DNA of 64,000 bases from Cytobacillus massiliigabonensis (GCF_900199725.1 NZ_LT904904.1:282412-346411); one strand, 5' to 3'; counted from the first letter of the stretch, positions 27,489 to 36,692 are shown. A program made the numbers and translations. Notes: generated by a model not told the origin, from the sequence alone.

Positions 27489-27974
27489 ATGGAGAAAAAA
27501 GTTGTAAATGCTGTTCAAGATATTTATCCGGATGACTTTGCTTGGTGCTATGGATGTGGCCGTCTGAATGAGGCTGGGCATCATTTCCGTACAGGCTGGC
27601 AAGGGGAACAAACATTGACTGTCTATACACCAGAAAAGGAACATACAGCCATTCCTGGCTTTGTCTATGGAGGATTAATTGCTTCTCTTATTGATTGCCA
27701 CGGAACAGGTTCTGCATCATTAGCGCTCCATCGCAAAAACGGCCATGAAGCAGGGGATGGTGCTGAACCGCCTCGCTTTGTAACAGCATCCTTGAAGGTT
27801 GACTTTGTAAAGCCAACTCCAGATGGTGTGCCATTAAATGCGGTAGGGACAGTGACAGAAATCCATCCAAAGAAATGGAAGGTCGATGTTGAGGTATTTG
27901 CCAATGATGATGTATGTGCTCGTGGAGAAGTCGTTGCTGTAGTCATGCCAAGTACATTTAAGAAACAATCATAA
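27489..27974 (+). CDS. PaaI-family hotdog thioesterase
   Basis: A 161-aa hotdog-fold protein. The central helix region EHTAIPGFVYGGLIASLIDCHG carries the usual G-G-x-x-x-x-x-D arrangement of PaaI-like thioesterases. An N-terminal CYGCG and RLNEAGHHF are typical of a subfamily with this N-terminal motif. It is likely to hydrolyse an acyl-CoA; substrate unknown. It lies 33 bp after metT with its own RBS and no terminator between, so SAM control may extend to it. Confidence 0.82.
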   Translation: MEKKVVNAVQDIYPDDFAWCYGCGRLNEAGHHFRTGWQGEQTLTVYTPEKEHTAIPGFVYGGLIASLIDCHGTGSASLALHRKNGHEAGDGAEPPRFVTASLKVDFVKPTPDGVPLNAVGTVTEIHPKKWKVDVEVFANDDVCARGEVVAVVMPSTFKKQS

Positions 27975-27978
27975 ATAA

Positions 27979-28019
27979 TAAAACAAGGTGCTGGTTCGTG
28001 AAACTAGCACCTTGTTTCA
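27979..28019. terminator. Bidirectional terminator
   Basis: AAACAAGGTGCTGGTT / AACTAGCACCTTGTTT hairpin with A and T tracts between convergent genes. Confidence 0.85.
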
Positions 28020-28031
28020 ATAGGAAAGCAT

Positions 28032-28754
28032 TTACAGAACTTGGCTTAAAAACCTTTGCGTTCGCTCATGCTGTGGATTTGAAAATAGCTCGTTCGGATG
28101 ATTTTCTTCTATTATATATCCATCTGCCAGCATAATGATTCGATCGGCAACTTCTTTTGCAAACCCCATTTCATGTGTAACGATTACCATCGTCATTCCT
28201 TCCCCGGCAAGTTCTTTCATAACCTGGAGTACTTCTCCTACAAGCTCAGGGTCAAGAGCAGAGGTTGGTTCATCAAATAGCATGACCTGTGGCTCCATCG
28301 CTAAAGCTCTTGCGATAGCTACCCGCTGCTTTTGTCCGCCAGATAATTGTTCAGGATAAAAGTTTGCCTTATCCGCCAGCCCCACTTTTTGAAGCAGCTT
28401 TTGTGCTTTTCGTATCGCCTGTTCTTTTTTCTCCCGCTTTACATAGATTGGCGCTTCAATAATATTTTCAAGAACCGTTTTATGAGGGAAGAGATTGAAA
28501 TGCTGAAACACCATGCCTACTTTTTCCCGTACTTTATTTAAGTTTGTTATAGCGGGATTAATGGATTCAGAATCGATAATAATTTCTCCGCTATTTGCTG
28601 TTTCAAGGAAGTTTAAGCAGCGAAGAAGCGTGCTTTTTCCTGAACCGCTTGAACCTATTAGAACAACAACCTCTTGCGGTTTAATAGTTAAATTAATATT
28701 CTTTAATACTTGTAATGAACCAAAGGACTTTGATAATTGTTTAATCTCGATCAT
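28032..28754 (-). CDS. Polar amino-acid ABC transporter ATPase (second system)
   Basis: A 240-aa ATPase: Walker [22 protein letters not shown]-loop region, LSGGQKQR, Walker [27 protein letters not shown]. It closely parallels the ATPase at 6907. Its start overlaps the permease stop by 4 bp. Last gene of the second lysine-riboswitch-controlled importer. Confidence 0.92.
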   Translation of the reverse strand: MIEIKQLSKSFGSLQVLKNINLTIKPQEVVVLIGSSGSGKSTLLRCLNFLETANSGEIIIDSESINPAITNLNKVREKVGMVFQHFNLFPHKTVLENIIEAPIYVKREKKEQAIRKAQKLLQKVGLADKANFYPEQLSGGQKQRVAIARALAMEPQVMLFDEPTSALDPELVGEVLQVMKELAGEGMTMVIVTHEMGFAKEVADRIIMLADGYIIEENHPNELFSNPQHERTQRFLSQVL

Positions 28755-29434
28755 GCAGGAACAGCCTCCTTCGGTTTGCTTACATCCAATTTCTTTTCGA
28801 CTTTATTCGTAAGGAAGGTAAAGATTAATACGATGACTAAGTAATAAAGACCGACAACAAAGTAGGTTTCAAAAGGCATGAAGTTTTCCCCTTGAACGGT
28901 CAATGCTGTGTTATACAGGTCAGTTACAGAAATGTAGGCAACAAGGGAAGAATCCTTCAAGCTGATAATAAATTGATTGCCTAAGGGAGGAACAGCCCTT
29001 TTGAAAGCCTGTGGGAAAATAATTCTTCGCATGGCTAATGACTTAGGCATACCTAGTGATCTGGCAGCCTCCAATTGTCCACGGTCTATCGATTGAACAG
29101 CTCCTCTAATAATTTCAGCAATGTAAGCGCCTGTATGAATGCCTAATGCGAGTGCACCTGCCGTAAAGCTGCTTAATGTAACGAAGTTTGCAATTCCATA
29201 ATACAAAAACATGATTTGTACGATTAATGGCGTTCCGCGAATGACGCCGATATATAGATCAGCAATCCTATTCAACATTTTATTAGATGAAATTTTAAAG
29301 GATGAAAAAATAAGCCCGATAATCATTGCGAAGAGCAGGGAGATGGCTGTGATTGAGATCGTCATCCATGAAGCTTTCAAAAAAGCAATGCCGTGATCGC
29401 TTATGATATCCATTATGTTTGTAAAAAGTGTCAT
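28751..29434 (-). CDS. Polar amino-acid ABC transporter permease (second system)
   Basis: A 227-aa HisMQ-type permease with about five helices. The IRGTPLIVQ segment and the EAA loop [22 protein letters not shown] are clear. AAGGAGG precedes the ATG. Middle gene of the operon, 49 bp after the binding protein. Confidence 0.92.
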   Translation of the reverse strand: MTLFTNIMDIISDHGIAFLKASWMTISITAISLLFAMIIGLIFSSFKISSNKMLNRIADLYIGVIRGTPLIVQIMFLYYGIANFVTLSSFTAGALALGIHTGAYIAEIIRGAVQSIDRGQLEAARSLGMPKSLAMRRIIFPQAFKRAVPPLGNQFIISLKDSSLVAYISVTDLYNTALTVQGENFMPFETYFVVGLYYLVIVLIFTFLTNKVEKKLDVSKPKEAVPA

Positions 29435-29483
29435 TATTGGCTCCCTCCTTCTTTCATAAAGAGGAGTGCATCTTTGGGCACTC

Positions 29484-30278
29484 CTACTTGCTCATGATGT
29501 TTTCATTAAACCATTTCATGCTGATTTCCTCGTATGTGCCATCATCGATCATCGATTGAACCGCTTTATTTATTTTTTCAGCAAGCTCAGTATTTCCTTC
29601 TTGAACAGCTACACTTACCCGGTCTTCGTTCAGTAATTCACCGACTGCTTTAATTTTTAGCCCTTTTTCATTTTTGGCATTTAGACCGACAATCTTATCG
29701 GTTATGACAGCATCCACACGGCCAGCTACTAAGTCCTGAAGGGCGTTTACATCACCTGGATACCCTTTTACTTGATTGGATAATTCCTCCGCCATGTCTT
29801 TCCAAGTTGATGCTTGAATGACACCGATTGTTTTTCCAGCTAAATCTTCCTTTGAACGGATCTCATTATTGCCTTCTGCAATAAAAATTTGTGCGCCAGA
29901 TAGGTAGTATGGATTTGTAAAGTCAACTTGCTTGTCCCTTTCTGGCGTAGCAGTCATGCTTCCGATGATTGCATCGTATTTATCTGCTTTTAATCCTTGA
30001 ATGATCGTTTCCCATGGATTGGTCACTGGTTTCGGTTCCATTCCTAGCCGATTCGCAATTTCTATTCCAATTTCGACATCAAAGCCAGTTAATTTTCCAT
30101 CCTTTTTAAAATTTAATGGAGGGTAAACACCGCTCATGGCAAATGAAAAGGTTTCTTTATTTGCATTTTGTTCATTTGAGCTACTAGAAGTCTTTTCCGT
30201 GCTTGAACTTTCTTTGGTTCCGCAGGCAGCTAAAATCATAAGCAAGAATGCCAGACATAAAATCAGTAATTTCCTCAT
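29484..30278 (-). CDS. Amino-acid ABC transporter substrate-binding lipoprotein (second system, probably lysine)
   Basis: A 264-aa family-3 solute receptor: lipoprotein signal ending ILAAC with Cys 19, Ser-rich linker, then FSFAMSGVYPPLNF, LTGFDVEIGIEIANRLG and DAIIGSMTATPERDKQVDFTNPYY. A basic amino acid is likely because a lysine riboswitch precedes it. I start at ATG 30278 (AGGAGG 10 nt upstream) rather than the TTG two codons earlier. It differs clearly from the receptor at 5207, so this is a second system rather than a recent copy. Confidence 0.9.
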   Translation of the reverse strand: MRKLLILCLAFLLMILAACGTKESSSTEKTSSSSNEQNANKETFSFAMSGVYPPLNFKKDGKLTGFDVEIGIEIANRLGMEPKPVTNPWETIIQGLKADKYDAIIGSMTATPERDKQVDFTNPYYLSGAQIFIAEGNNEIRSKEDLAGKTIGVIQASTWKDMAEELSNQVKGYPGDVNALQDLVAGRVDAVITDKIVGLNAKNEKGLKIKAVGELLNEDRVSVAVQEGNTELAEKINKAVQSMIDDGTYEEISMKWFNENIMSK

Positions 30279-30325
30279 TGTCAATTCTCCTCCTGTAAAT
30301 AACGTAGTAAACTGCTTTTTGAAAA

Positions 30326-30364
30326 TAAAAAAACACCGTTATATTTTGAATATGACGGTGTTTT
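30326..30364 (-). terminator. Terminator of second lysine riboswitch
   Basis: On the minus strand, AAACACCGTCATA / TATAACGGTGTTT stem followed by a T-rich tract, between the aptamer and the binding-protein gene. Confidence 0.85.
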
Positions 30365-30390
30365 CAGCACCCTCATCAATAAGCCTTGAG

Positions 30391-30590
30391 TAAAGATAGC
30401 TCTCCGTAATCTTTTGGATTGCGGCAGTTCTGTCCCTATTCGAGAACAGCCCCAGCTTTCTGAAAACAGTGATTTCAGACGCTTCGGCGACTTATCCTTT
30501 CTCCTGTCTTCAAAGATTTCACTGAATCTCCAACAGGCTACTAATATAAATCGCGACCTCTACCCCATCTCAAAGCTTTGAAAGATGAGG
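30391..30590 (-). promoter_or_regulatory. Lysine riboswitch (L-box), second copy
   Basis: Read on the minus strand, the L-box core appears in order: GGTAGAGGTCGCG, TAGTAGCC, GTCGCCGAAGCG, AAGCTGGGGCTG, GAACTGCC and GGAGAGCTATC. As in the first copy, a segment just upstream (CCTCATCT) is complementary to the 5' strand of P1. A terminator follows, so lysine should cause premature termination of the second importer operon. Confidence 0.9.
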
Positions 30591-30621
30591 ATTTAATATG
30601 CAGTCTTTTGAATTAATATCC

Positions 30622-30650
30622 ATTATAGATGGGTGTTTTTTATTTTGCAA
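30622..30650 (-). promoter_or_regulatory. SigmaA-type promoter of second lysine riboswitch
   Basis: On the minus strand TTGCAA (30650-30645), 17-bp spacer and perfect TATAAT (30627-30622). Confidence 0.65.
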
Positions 30651-30687
30651 TACTATTTTAATATTTTTTTAAATTCATATTTAGGTC

Positions 30688-30715
30688 TTGACGAATATTT
30701 CTCACTTGATATACA
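30688..30715 (+). promoter_or_regulatory. Candidate promoter of rocB-like gene
   Basis: TTGACG (30688-30693), 16-bp spacer, TATACA (30710-30715), ending ~36 bp before the start codon. No -24/-12 SigL-type GG/GC pair was seen, unlike rocABC of B. subtilis. Confidence 0.4.
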
Positions 30716-30751
30716 TTTTTACGAAAGACTTTGAAAAAGGGGATGCAAAGG

Positions 30752-32404
30752 ATGCTTCAATGCCGTGAAGATGTACTAGCACTGACGAAACAGCTCGTCA
30801 ATATTGAAAGCATTGTGAATACGGATGGAGAAAAAGTCATTGCCCATTCCTTGTTTACTTTGATTTCGTCATTTCCATATTTCGCTGAACATCCGTCACA
30901 CGTGAGGATGGATCGAACAATAAACGATACGAATGAAAGATACAATGTGTTAGCATTTGTTAAGGGAACAAAGGGAAAGAGCAATCGTACAATCATATTG
31001 ATGGGGCATATGGATACAGTTGGAATTGATGATTTTAACCAATTGAAGGACTTTGCCTGTTCTCCGGATGAATTAATGGAAGCGTTGAAATCAGAAGATT
31101 TGCCGAGTTCTGCCAGAGATCATTTGGAATCGGGTGAATGGCTGTTTGGGCGCGGCATCCTTGATATGAAGAGCGGAGTAGCGAGCAATCTTTATCTGCT
31201 AAAATATTACTCTCAGCATCCTGAAGAGCTGGATGGAAATATTGTTTTTCTAGCAGAATGTGATGAAGAAGATGGCTCTCACGGTGTGTTATCCGCATTG
31301 AAAATATTCCAAGCATGGAAAGAAGAACATGGATTTGATTATGTGGCGGCAATCAATGCTGATTTCGTGTCGCCAAGGTATGAAGGAGATACGAACCGTT
31401 ATATCTATAAAGGTACCGTAGGCAAGCTCTTGCCTTCATTTTTCATAACGGGAGCAGAAACACATGTTGGTTCTTGTTTTGAGGGGTTGGATCCAAATTT
31501 CATTACAGCAGAGCTGACCAAGCAGATTGATTATAATCCAGACCTCTGCAATGAAGCAAATGGAGAAACGACCGTTCCGCCGGTTTCGTTAAAGCAGACG
31601 GATTTAAAACCATCATATACTGTTCAAACGGCATTATCTGCCTATGTTTATTACAATTTTTTTATTCATTCATGGACACCAAAGGATGTATTAATTAAGC
31701 TGAAAGAGCAAGCTTCTATTGCTTTTGATCATGCATTAGCCACATTTGATGAACGATATAAAAAGTATTGTGAGCAAAGCAGAGAACCTTATAGAAACAT
31801 CCCTTGGCGTTCAAGAGTCTATACCTATGAAGAAATGGAACAAATGCTTATTGAGGAAAATGGGCATGCGTATGTGAGCCATATGGCTGCTTTTAAAGAA
31901 TCACTTATGCAGGATCCTGATTTGGATACACGTATGTTTGCAGCGAGAGTAGTAGAGGAAGCGTGGAAGTGGATGGCCGATAAAAGTCCAGCAATTATTC
32001 TTTTCTACTCCTCCTTGTATTCACCAAGAATTGAGTTAACAGGAAAAACAGATAAAGAGCAGGCGCTGATTCAAGCGTTAGAGCAGGCAGTTGAACAAGT
32101 ACAGCCTGAATATCCGCATCCGATTGTGACTAGAAACTTCTTCCCCTACATTTCGGACATGAGCTTTGTTGCTTTAAGCGATGATGAAGAAGGAATACGT
32201 GCTGTTTCCGATAATAATCCTGGATGGGGAACAAAGCATTTTGTTGAATACAATGATATTAGAAAATTAAATGTACCAGTCATAAATATTGGACCCTATG
32301 GTGTGGATGCCCATAAAAAACTAGAGCGAATGGAAATGGCTTATTCATTGGATATCGTCCCTAATATTACAAATTTTGTTATTCAGGGGCTTTTGAAGGG
32401 ATAG
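30752..32404 (+). CDS. rocB: M20-family peptidase, RocB-like
   Basis: A 550-aa M20 metallopeptidase homologue close to RocB, the arginine-utilisation protein of bacilli. Metal-site motifs are visible: GHMDTVG, RGILDMKSG and ECDEEDGSHG. The long C-terminal half (IELTGKTDKEQALIQ, RNFFPYISDMSFVAL, GPYGVDAHKKLERMEM) is typical of the RocB group rather than ordinary 400-aa M20 enzymes. Substrate unknown. Start at 30752, with AAGGGG 9 nt upstream. It is divergent from a lysine-responsive importer, so a link to basic amino acids is plausible. Confidence 0.82.
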   Translation: MLQCREDVLALTKQLVNIESIVNTDGEKVIAHSLFTLISSFPYFAEHPSHVRMDRTINDTNERYNVLAFVKGTKGKSNRTIILMGHMDTVGIDDFNQLKDFACSPDELMEALKSEDLPSSARDHLESGEWLFGRGILDMKSGVASNLYLLKYYSQHPEELDGNIVFLAECDEEDGSHGVLSALKIFQAWKEEHGFDYVAAINADFVSPRYEGDTNRYIYKGTVGKLLPSFFITGAETHVGSCFEGLDPNFITAELTKQIDYNPDLCNEANGETTVPPVSLKQTDLKPSYTVQTALSAYVYYNFFIHSWTPKDVLIKLKEQASIAFDHALATFDERYKKYCEQSREPYRNIPWRSRVYTYEEMEQMLIEENGHAYVSHMAAFKESLMQDPDLDTRMFAARVVEEAWKWMADKSPAIILFYSSLYSPRIELTGKTDKEQALIQALEQAVEQVQPEYPHPIVTRNFFPYISDMSFVALSDDEEGIRAVSDNNPGWGTKHFVEYNDIRKLNVPVINIGPYGVDAHKKLERMEMAYSLDIVPNITNFVIQGLLKG

Positions 32405-32425
32405 TTTATTCATTGCAGAAGATAA

Positions 32426-32454
32426 AAAAGCGCAGCACTCTTGCTGCGCTTAAG
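32426..32454. terminator. Terminator hairpin
   Basis: AAGCGCAGCA / TGCTGCGCTT stem preceded by an A tract (a T tract for the opposite strand). It lies between convergent rocB-like and kinase genes, and is best placed to stop the minus-strand kinase transcript. Confidence 0.65.
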
Positions 32455-32534
32455 CTGTTTGCAGATGTTTTGTTAATAGCTTTTGTTATATATTTGGAGA
32501 TATTTCGCAGGCAGCCAGTCCTTTGCAAGCAAGT

Positions 32535-33956
32535 TTATAATAATGGCAAAAATATTTCTACTTTCGTTCCATTGGAAGAGCTCTCAATCTTTAGATTTCC
32601 TTTATGCTCCTCAATAATATTTTTACAAATCATTAAGCCAAGACCTGTTCCTTGTTCTTTTGTTGTAAAAAAAGGCTCTCCAATTTTGCTTAATAGGTGT
32701 TCAGGTATACCGCTGCCTTGATCAATAATCTGAATCATTATCGTATCTGAATAATGTTTACGGATATCAATCGTTATTCTTCCGCCTTGTTCCATCGCTT
32801 CAATTGCATTTTTTAGAAAGTTGATAAACACTTGTTTTAATTGATTTTCATTACATTTGATGGGAGGCAAGTTAGGTTCGATGCTTTTGATTAATTCGAT
32901 GCTATTTAAATTGGATTGTGTTCTTAATAGTGTAATGACATGATTGATAATGACCTCAATATTCTGAAGCTCATATTTAATTTTTTGTGGTCTTGCAAGT
33001 ACTAATAGTTCATTAAGAATGGTTTCAATTCGGCTGATCTCTGAACTGATCACATCAAAATACATTTTATTGCCTTTAAGATCCCTCTCCATCATTTGGA
33101 AAAAACCTTTAATGGCAGTTAAGGGGTTTCTAACTTCATGCGCGATGCCCGCAGCCAATTGCCCGGCGATTGTCAGCTTTTCGGAATTAATAATTAAATC
33201 CTGGGTTTGCTTTCGTTCACTAATATCTCTCATAATGACATGAACCGCTGACATGTCTTGGTAGATGGTTGGGATTGTTTTCAGTTCCACATCAATTACT
33301 ATTCCATCCATACGAATAAAGCGTTTTTCAATGGGTCCAATTAAATCCTTATGCATATCACGCTGTTTTAAGCGCTGGTGATCATCTGGATGAACAAAGT
33401 CATAAATAGGTCTTCCAACAATGTCACTCTTTCCTTTTAAACGAAGCATTTCAACACCCGTTTGATTAATGAAGAGACAACGCTCTTCCCGCAAAATAAT
33501 CACACCATCAGGGGATTCTTCTACAATCCGGTGGTATCTATCTTCCCCTTCTCGGAGCTTTTCCTCTGTTCGCTTTCTGTTAGAAATGTCCTGGATTTGA
33601 CTAATATAAAAAATGGGGTTTTGCTGCTCGTCTCTTACTAAAGAGACGCTCATTAATGCCCATATTTCATACCCTTCCTTATGTATGTAACGTCTTTCTG
33701 AATGGTAGGAATGCTCTTTCCCATCTAATAATAAATGTACAATATGTAAATCGTGTGCTGAATCGTCTGGATGAGTGATATCAAATATTTTTAATTTCAG
33801 CATCTCCTGTTCTTCATAGCCAAGGATGCAGCAAAGAGCTTGATTTACCTTTAATAGTTCTCCGCTATTTGCTGCTATTAATGCCATTCCAATTGCAGAA
33901 TTCTCAAAAGCCTGGATAAATAATTGCGGATGATCTAAAGTAATCTTTCCCAGCAT
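32535..33956 (-). CDS. PAS-PAS sensor histidine kinase (KinA/KinE-like)
   Basis: A 473-aa soluble kinase: PAS domain 1 (~residues 12-130), PAS domain 2 (~135-255), HisKA with AAGIAHEVRNPLTAIKGFFQ, then HATPase with NFLKNAIEAM, DQGSGIP and GTGLGLMICK. It has no membrane helix. The H-box and PAS arrangement match the sporulation-phosphorelay kinases of bacilli, which phosphorylate Spo0F, but orphan kinases of other pathways look alike. No response regulator is nearby. GAGGGG lies 6 nt before the ATG. Confidence 0.88.
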   Translation of the reverse strand: MLGKITLDHPQLFIQAFENSAIGMALIAANSGELLKVNQALCCILGYEEQEMLKLKIFDITHPDDSAHDLHIVHLLLDGKEHSYHSERRYIHKEGYEIWALMSVSLVRDEQQNPIFYISQIQDISNRKRTEEKLREGEDRYHRIVEESPDGVIILREERCLFINQTGVEMLRLKGKSDIVGRPIYDFVHPDDHQRLKQRDMHKDLIGPIEKRFIRMDGIVIDVELKTIPTIYQDMSAVHVIMRDISERKQTQDLIINSEKLTIAGQLAAGIAHEVRNPLTAIKGFFQMMERDLKGNKMYFDVISSEISRIETILNELLVLARPQKIKYELQNIEVIINHVITLLRTQSNLNSIELIKSIEPNLPPIKCNENQLKQVFINFLKNAIEAMEQGGRITIDIRKHYSDTIMIQIIDQGSGIPEHLLSKIGEPFFTTKEQGTGLGLMICKNIIEEHKGNLKIESSSNGTKVEIFLPLL

Positions 33957-34157
33957 TCATATGTACCCCTCATTTGTTGTTTTATGGCAATCAAAGTTAA
34001 TTAGACAAGGATATGACAGATAAGCTACTATTATAAATATGTCAACTTCTATGATAGCACTTTTTCTTAAATATAAGTCAAAATTTTCAAAGTATACATA
34101 TTAATTTTTGCGAGTATTTTCTAAATTAACTATTCCTTTCATAAAGGGGGGAGCAAC

Positions 34158-34640
34158 ATGGCGCAAGGGAAGACAAATGCCATGCGTATTCTTGATTCGA
34201 GAAAAGTATCCTATGAATTAATTACCTATGATAATCAGGATGGGAAAATCGATGGGCTGTCAGTTGCAGAAAAAATTAATCGGGATCCTAAATCAGTTTA
34301 TAAGACACTTGTAGCTTGTGGAGGCAGTAAACAAGTATATGTTTACATCATTCCAGTAGGGGACGAGCTTGATTTGAAAAAGGCAGCAAAAGCTGCAGGA
34401 GAAAAAAAGATGGAAATGATCCCTGTTAAGGATATCCAGAAGCTAACAGGCTATATTCGCGGAGGATGCTCACCAGTTGGCATGAAAAAGCAATATCCAG
34501 CATTTATTGCTGTACAGGCGTTAAAACTGGAAAGGATCATTGTTAGCGGAGGGAAAATAGGCTTACAAATGGAAATGAATCCTTATGACTTAATTCAAGT
34601 CATTCAAGGAAAAGAAGCGGATATTTGTAAAATGGAATAG
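34158..34640 (+). CDS. Cys-tRNA(Pro)/aminoacyl-tRNA deacylase, YbaK family
   Basis: A 160-aa YbaK/EbsC-type trans-editing protein. It shows VSYELITYD at the start, the DPKSVYKTLVACG segment with the conserved Lys, and GYIRGGCSPVGMKKQ, all family hallmarks. It hydrolyses mischarged tRNA, usually Cys-tRNA(Pro). GGGGGAG precedes the ATG; a terminator follows. Confidence 0.9.
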   Translation: MAQGKTNAMRILDSRKVSYELITYDNQDGKIDGLSVAEKINRDPKSVYKTLVACGGSKQVYVYIIPVGDELDLKKAAKAAGEKKMEMIPVKDIQKLTGYIRGGCSPVGMKKQYPAFIAVQALKLERIIVSGGKIGLQMEMNPYDLIQVIQGKEADICKME

Positions 34641-34656
34641 AAAATTTCCTTTAGAG

Positions 34657-34692
34657 GGTGCCTGCAAGAATTGCAGGCATTCTTTTTTTTGA
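34657..34692 (+). terminator. Intrinsic terminator
   Basis: GTGCCTGCAA / TTGCAGGCAT stem followed by TCTTTTTTTT after the YbaK-family gene. Confidence 0.85.
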
Positions 34693-34797
34693 ATGCATGC
34701 AAATTCTATTTTAACTGGGCATTCACCCATGATACTCATCTTGCATATTGTAAAGGTGAAAACAAATTAGCTAAAGAACGGGAAAGGACGTGTAAAA

Positions 34798-35913
34798 GTG
34801 GCTGGAAAGATAAAAAATTACTTTGCCGGCGGAAATACAGCCCGTGGTTTTTATAGCTTGTATGATTCGAATCTGCAAGGGCTCAATCGCATTTTTATAC
34901 TAAAGGGCGGTCCTGGGACAGGGAAATCCTCTCTAATGAAAGCAATTGGAACAGAATGGTCCGATAAGGGCTATGATATAGAATATCTTCATTGTTCTTC
35001 AGATAATGACTCCATTGATGGAGTTTTGATCCCGGAACTAAAAGTGGGCATCGTTGATGGAACAGCCCCGCATATCATAGAGCCTAAGGCGCCTGGAGCG
35101 ATAGAGGAATATGTGAATCTTGGGGAGGCATGGGATTCAAAGGCACTTGCTAATCAGAAGGAAACGATTATTCAAATTAGCAAGGAGGTAAGCAAATCGT
35201 TTGAAGCTGCATACAGTACATTTGGAGAAGCATTAAAAATACATGATAGCTGGGAAAATATTTATTTTGATCATATGGATTTTGGTAAGGCGGATCAGCT
35301 TACAAATAAGTTGATCGCTAATTTTTATGGAAATATCCATTTAAATAAGCAATCAGATGTGAGGCATCGATTTTTAGGAGCAGCAACACCGAAGGGTGCG
35401 GTGGATTTTGTCCCCAATCTAACAGAAGATCTGCCAAAGCGGTATTTTATAAAAGGCCGAGCGGGAACAGGAAAATCAACTATGCTGAAAAAACTTGCTT
35501 CTGAGGCTGTATATAGAGGATTAGATATTGAAATTTACCATTGTGGTTTCGATCCTCATAGCTTAGATATGTTAATTATTCGTGAGCTTGGTTTAGCGAT
35601 ATTTGATAGCACAAGTCCACATGAATATTTTCCAAGTTTGGCCGGGGATGAAATAATCGATACGTATGAAGAATTTGTCACACCAGGAACGGATGAGATA
35701 TTTGCAGAACAAATTAACGAGATAAGCACACAGTATAAAGCAAAAATGAAAGAGGCTATTTTCTTCCTGGCACAGGCAAAGGAATACCGTGATAAATTAG
35801 AAGCGATTTATATAGATGCAATGGATTTCTCAGTCGTGGACAGGATAAAAAACAACATCCGAACAGAGATCTCCAACATGGCGCCAGTCACAGTTCGTGA
35901 ACAAATGGACTGA
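34798..35913 (+). CDS. ATPase with two P-loop domains in tandem (PRK06851-like)
   Basis: A 371-aa soluble protein with two Walker A motifs, GGPGTGKSS near residue 38 and GRAGTGKST near residue 220. The two halves are related: YLHCSSDNDSIDGVLIPELK / IVDGTAPH in the first matches IYHCGFDPHSLDMLIIREL / IFDSTSPH in the second, so the gene arose by internal duplication. The family is conserved in bacilli and clostridia without an assigned function. GTG start with AAAGGA ~11 nt upstream. Single gene with its own upstream terminator. Confidence 0.82.
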   Translation: MAGKIKNYFAGGNTARGFYSLYDSNLQGLNRIFILKGGPGTGKSSLMKAIGTEWSDKGYDIEYLHCSSDNDSIDGVLIPELKVGIVDGTAPHIIEPKAPGAIEEYVNLGEAWDSKALANQKETIIQISKEVSKSFEAAYSTFGEALKIHDSWENIYFDHMDFGKADQLTNKLIANFYGNIHLNKQSDVRHRFLGAATPKGAVDFVPNLTEDLPKRYFIKGRAGTGKSTMLKKLASEAVYRGLDIEIYHCGFDPHSLDMLIIRELGLAIFDSTSPHEYFPSLAGDEIIDTYEEFVTPGTDEIFAEQINEISTQYKAKMKEAIFFLAQAKEYRDKLEAIYIDAMDFSVVDRIKNNIRTEISNMAPVTVREQMD

Positions 35914-36033
35914 ATTTGTAACTTTGGAATTAACCAATAAATTATATCTAAAATTAAATAGAAACAGTCAAACACAAAAATAGGCTACTGGCATACATTA
36001 AATGGAATGCATGAAGAGAGGAGAAAAAAATCA

Positions 36034-36471
36034 ATGGATTATCGAAACTATCCTTATTCATTTCCTTATAATGTAGGTCCAATAATGGATGACAGAATAT
36101 TTCCTGGTGGTGGAGGCGGACTGCCGGGATTCCCACCTGGATTTCCGCCAGGATTTCCGCCAGGGCAGGGTCAGCCTGGTCAACAGCAAGGCGGAGGGGG
36201 GCAGCAGGATGGACCGCCATCATCACCCCCGCCATCCTTTACACCACAAATGCAGCAGCAAGCATCTTTTGGTACATTTGCAGTAGATCCAGGAGCTATT
36301 AGAGGCTGTCTACGCCGTTTTACTTTCATCTGGCTTGAAAACGGGCGGAGCTTTTGGTTTTTCCCAACATTTGTAGGAAGAACTTCAGTAGCTGGCTGGC
36401 GCTGGAGAGGTTTCCGCTGGGTATTTTATGGAACAGATCTTAACAGAATCCGTTCTTTCCAATGCTATTAA
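36034..36471 (+). CDS. Gly/Pro-rich small protein, possibly coat or surface protein
   Basis: A 145-aa protein with no signal peptide. Residues ~10-75 are Tyr/Pro/Gly/Gln rich, with three FPPG repeats and Gly runs. The C-terminal half is a compact aromatic/Arg-rich domain (IRGCLRRFTFIWLENG, FWFFPTFVGR, WRWRGFRW) with two Cys. Such layouts occur in bacillary spore-surface and uncharacterised small proteins; the role is inferred only from composition. I start at 36034, where AGAGGAG lies 10 nt upstream; an ATG at 36007 has no site. Confidence 0.7.
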   Translation: MDYRNYPYSFPYNVGPIMDDRIFPGGGGGLPGFPPGFPPGFPPGQGQPGQQQGGGGQQDGPPSSPPPSFTPQMQQQASFGTFAVDPGAIRGCLRRFTFIWLENGRSFWFFPTFVGRTSVAGWRWRGFRWVFYGTDLNRIRSFQCY

Positions 36472-36472
36472 A

Positions 36473-36509
36473 CAAAAAGACGGACTTCTAAAGAGTCCGT
36501 CTTTTTGTC
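36473..36509 (+). terminator. Intrinsic terminator
   Basis: AAAAAGACGGACT / AGTCCGTCTTTTT stem directly after the Gly/Pro-rich gene. Confidence 0.88.
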
Positions 36510-36560
36510 ATATTCTAGGAAATAAAAAAATGAATGTTGCGGATAACTTTGTGACATGTT

Positions 36561-36686
36561 GTCTGCATCCAGCTCCAGCGCCTACCCCCTCGAGGTCACA
36601 AGCCAAACCTTCCAGAAAGGTAAAGGACACCTTTCCGTGAGGCACGACTTGTGCTATGCCTGAGGCTGATCAAGGCGCTTGCGCAT
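36561..36686 (+). repeat. Structured dispersed intergenic repeat
   Basis: About 125 bp beginning CCAGCTCCAGCGCCTACC and ending AAGGCGCTTGCGC. The ends pair (GCGCCT/AGGCGC); inside are CACAAG/CTTGTG and a central GAAAGG/CCTTTC stem, so it folds as nested hairpins. This form is familiar as a multi-copy intergenic element of many Bacillaceae genomes. An analogous element in opposite orientation lies at 63126-63272. Confidence 0.7.
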
Positions 36687-36692
36687 TTGTTC

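Noticed and set aside
36428-36640. 70-codon plus-strand frame after the Gly/Pro-rich gene
   Set aside because: It starts inside that gene, runs through its terminator and into the dispersed hairpin repeat, and so is not a gene.
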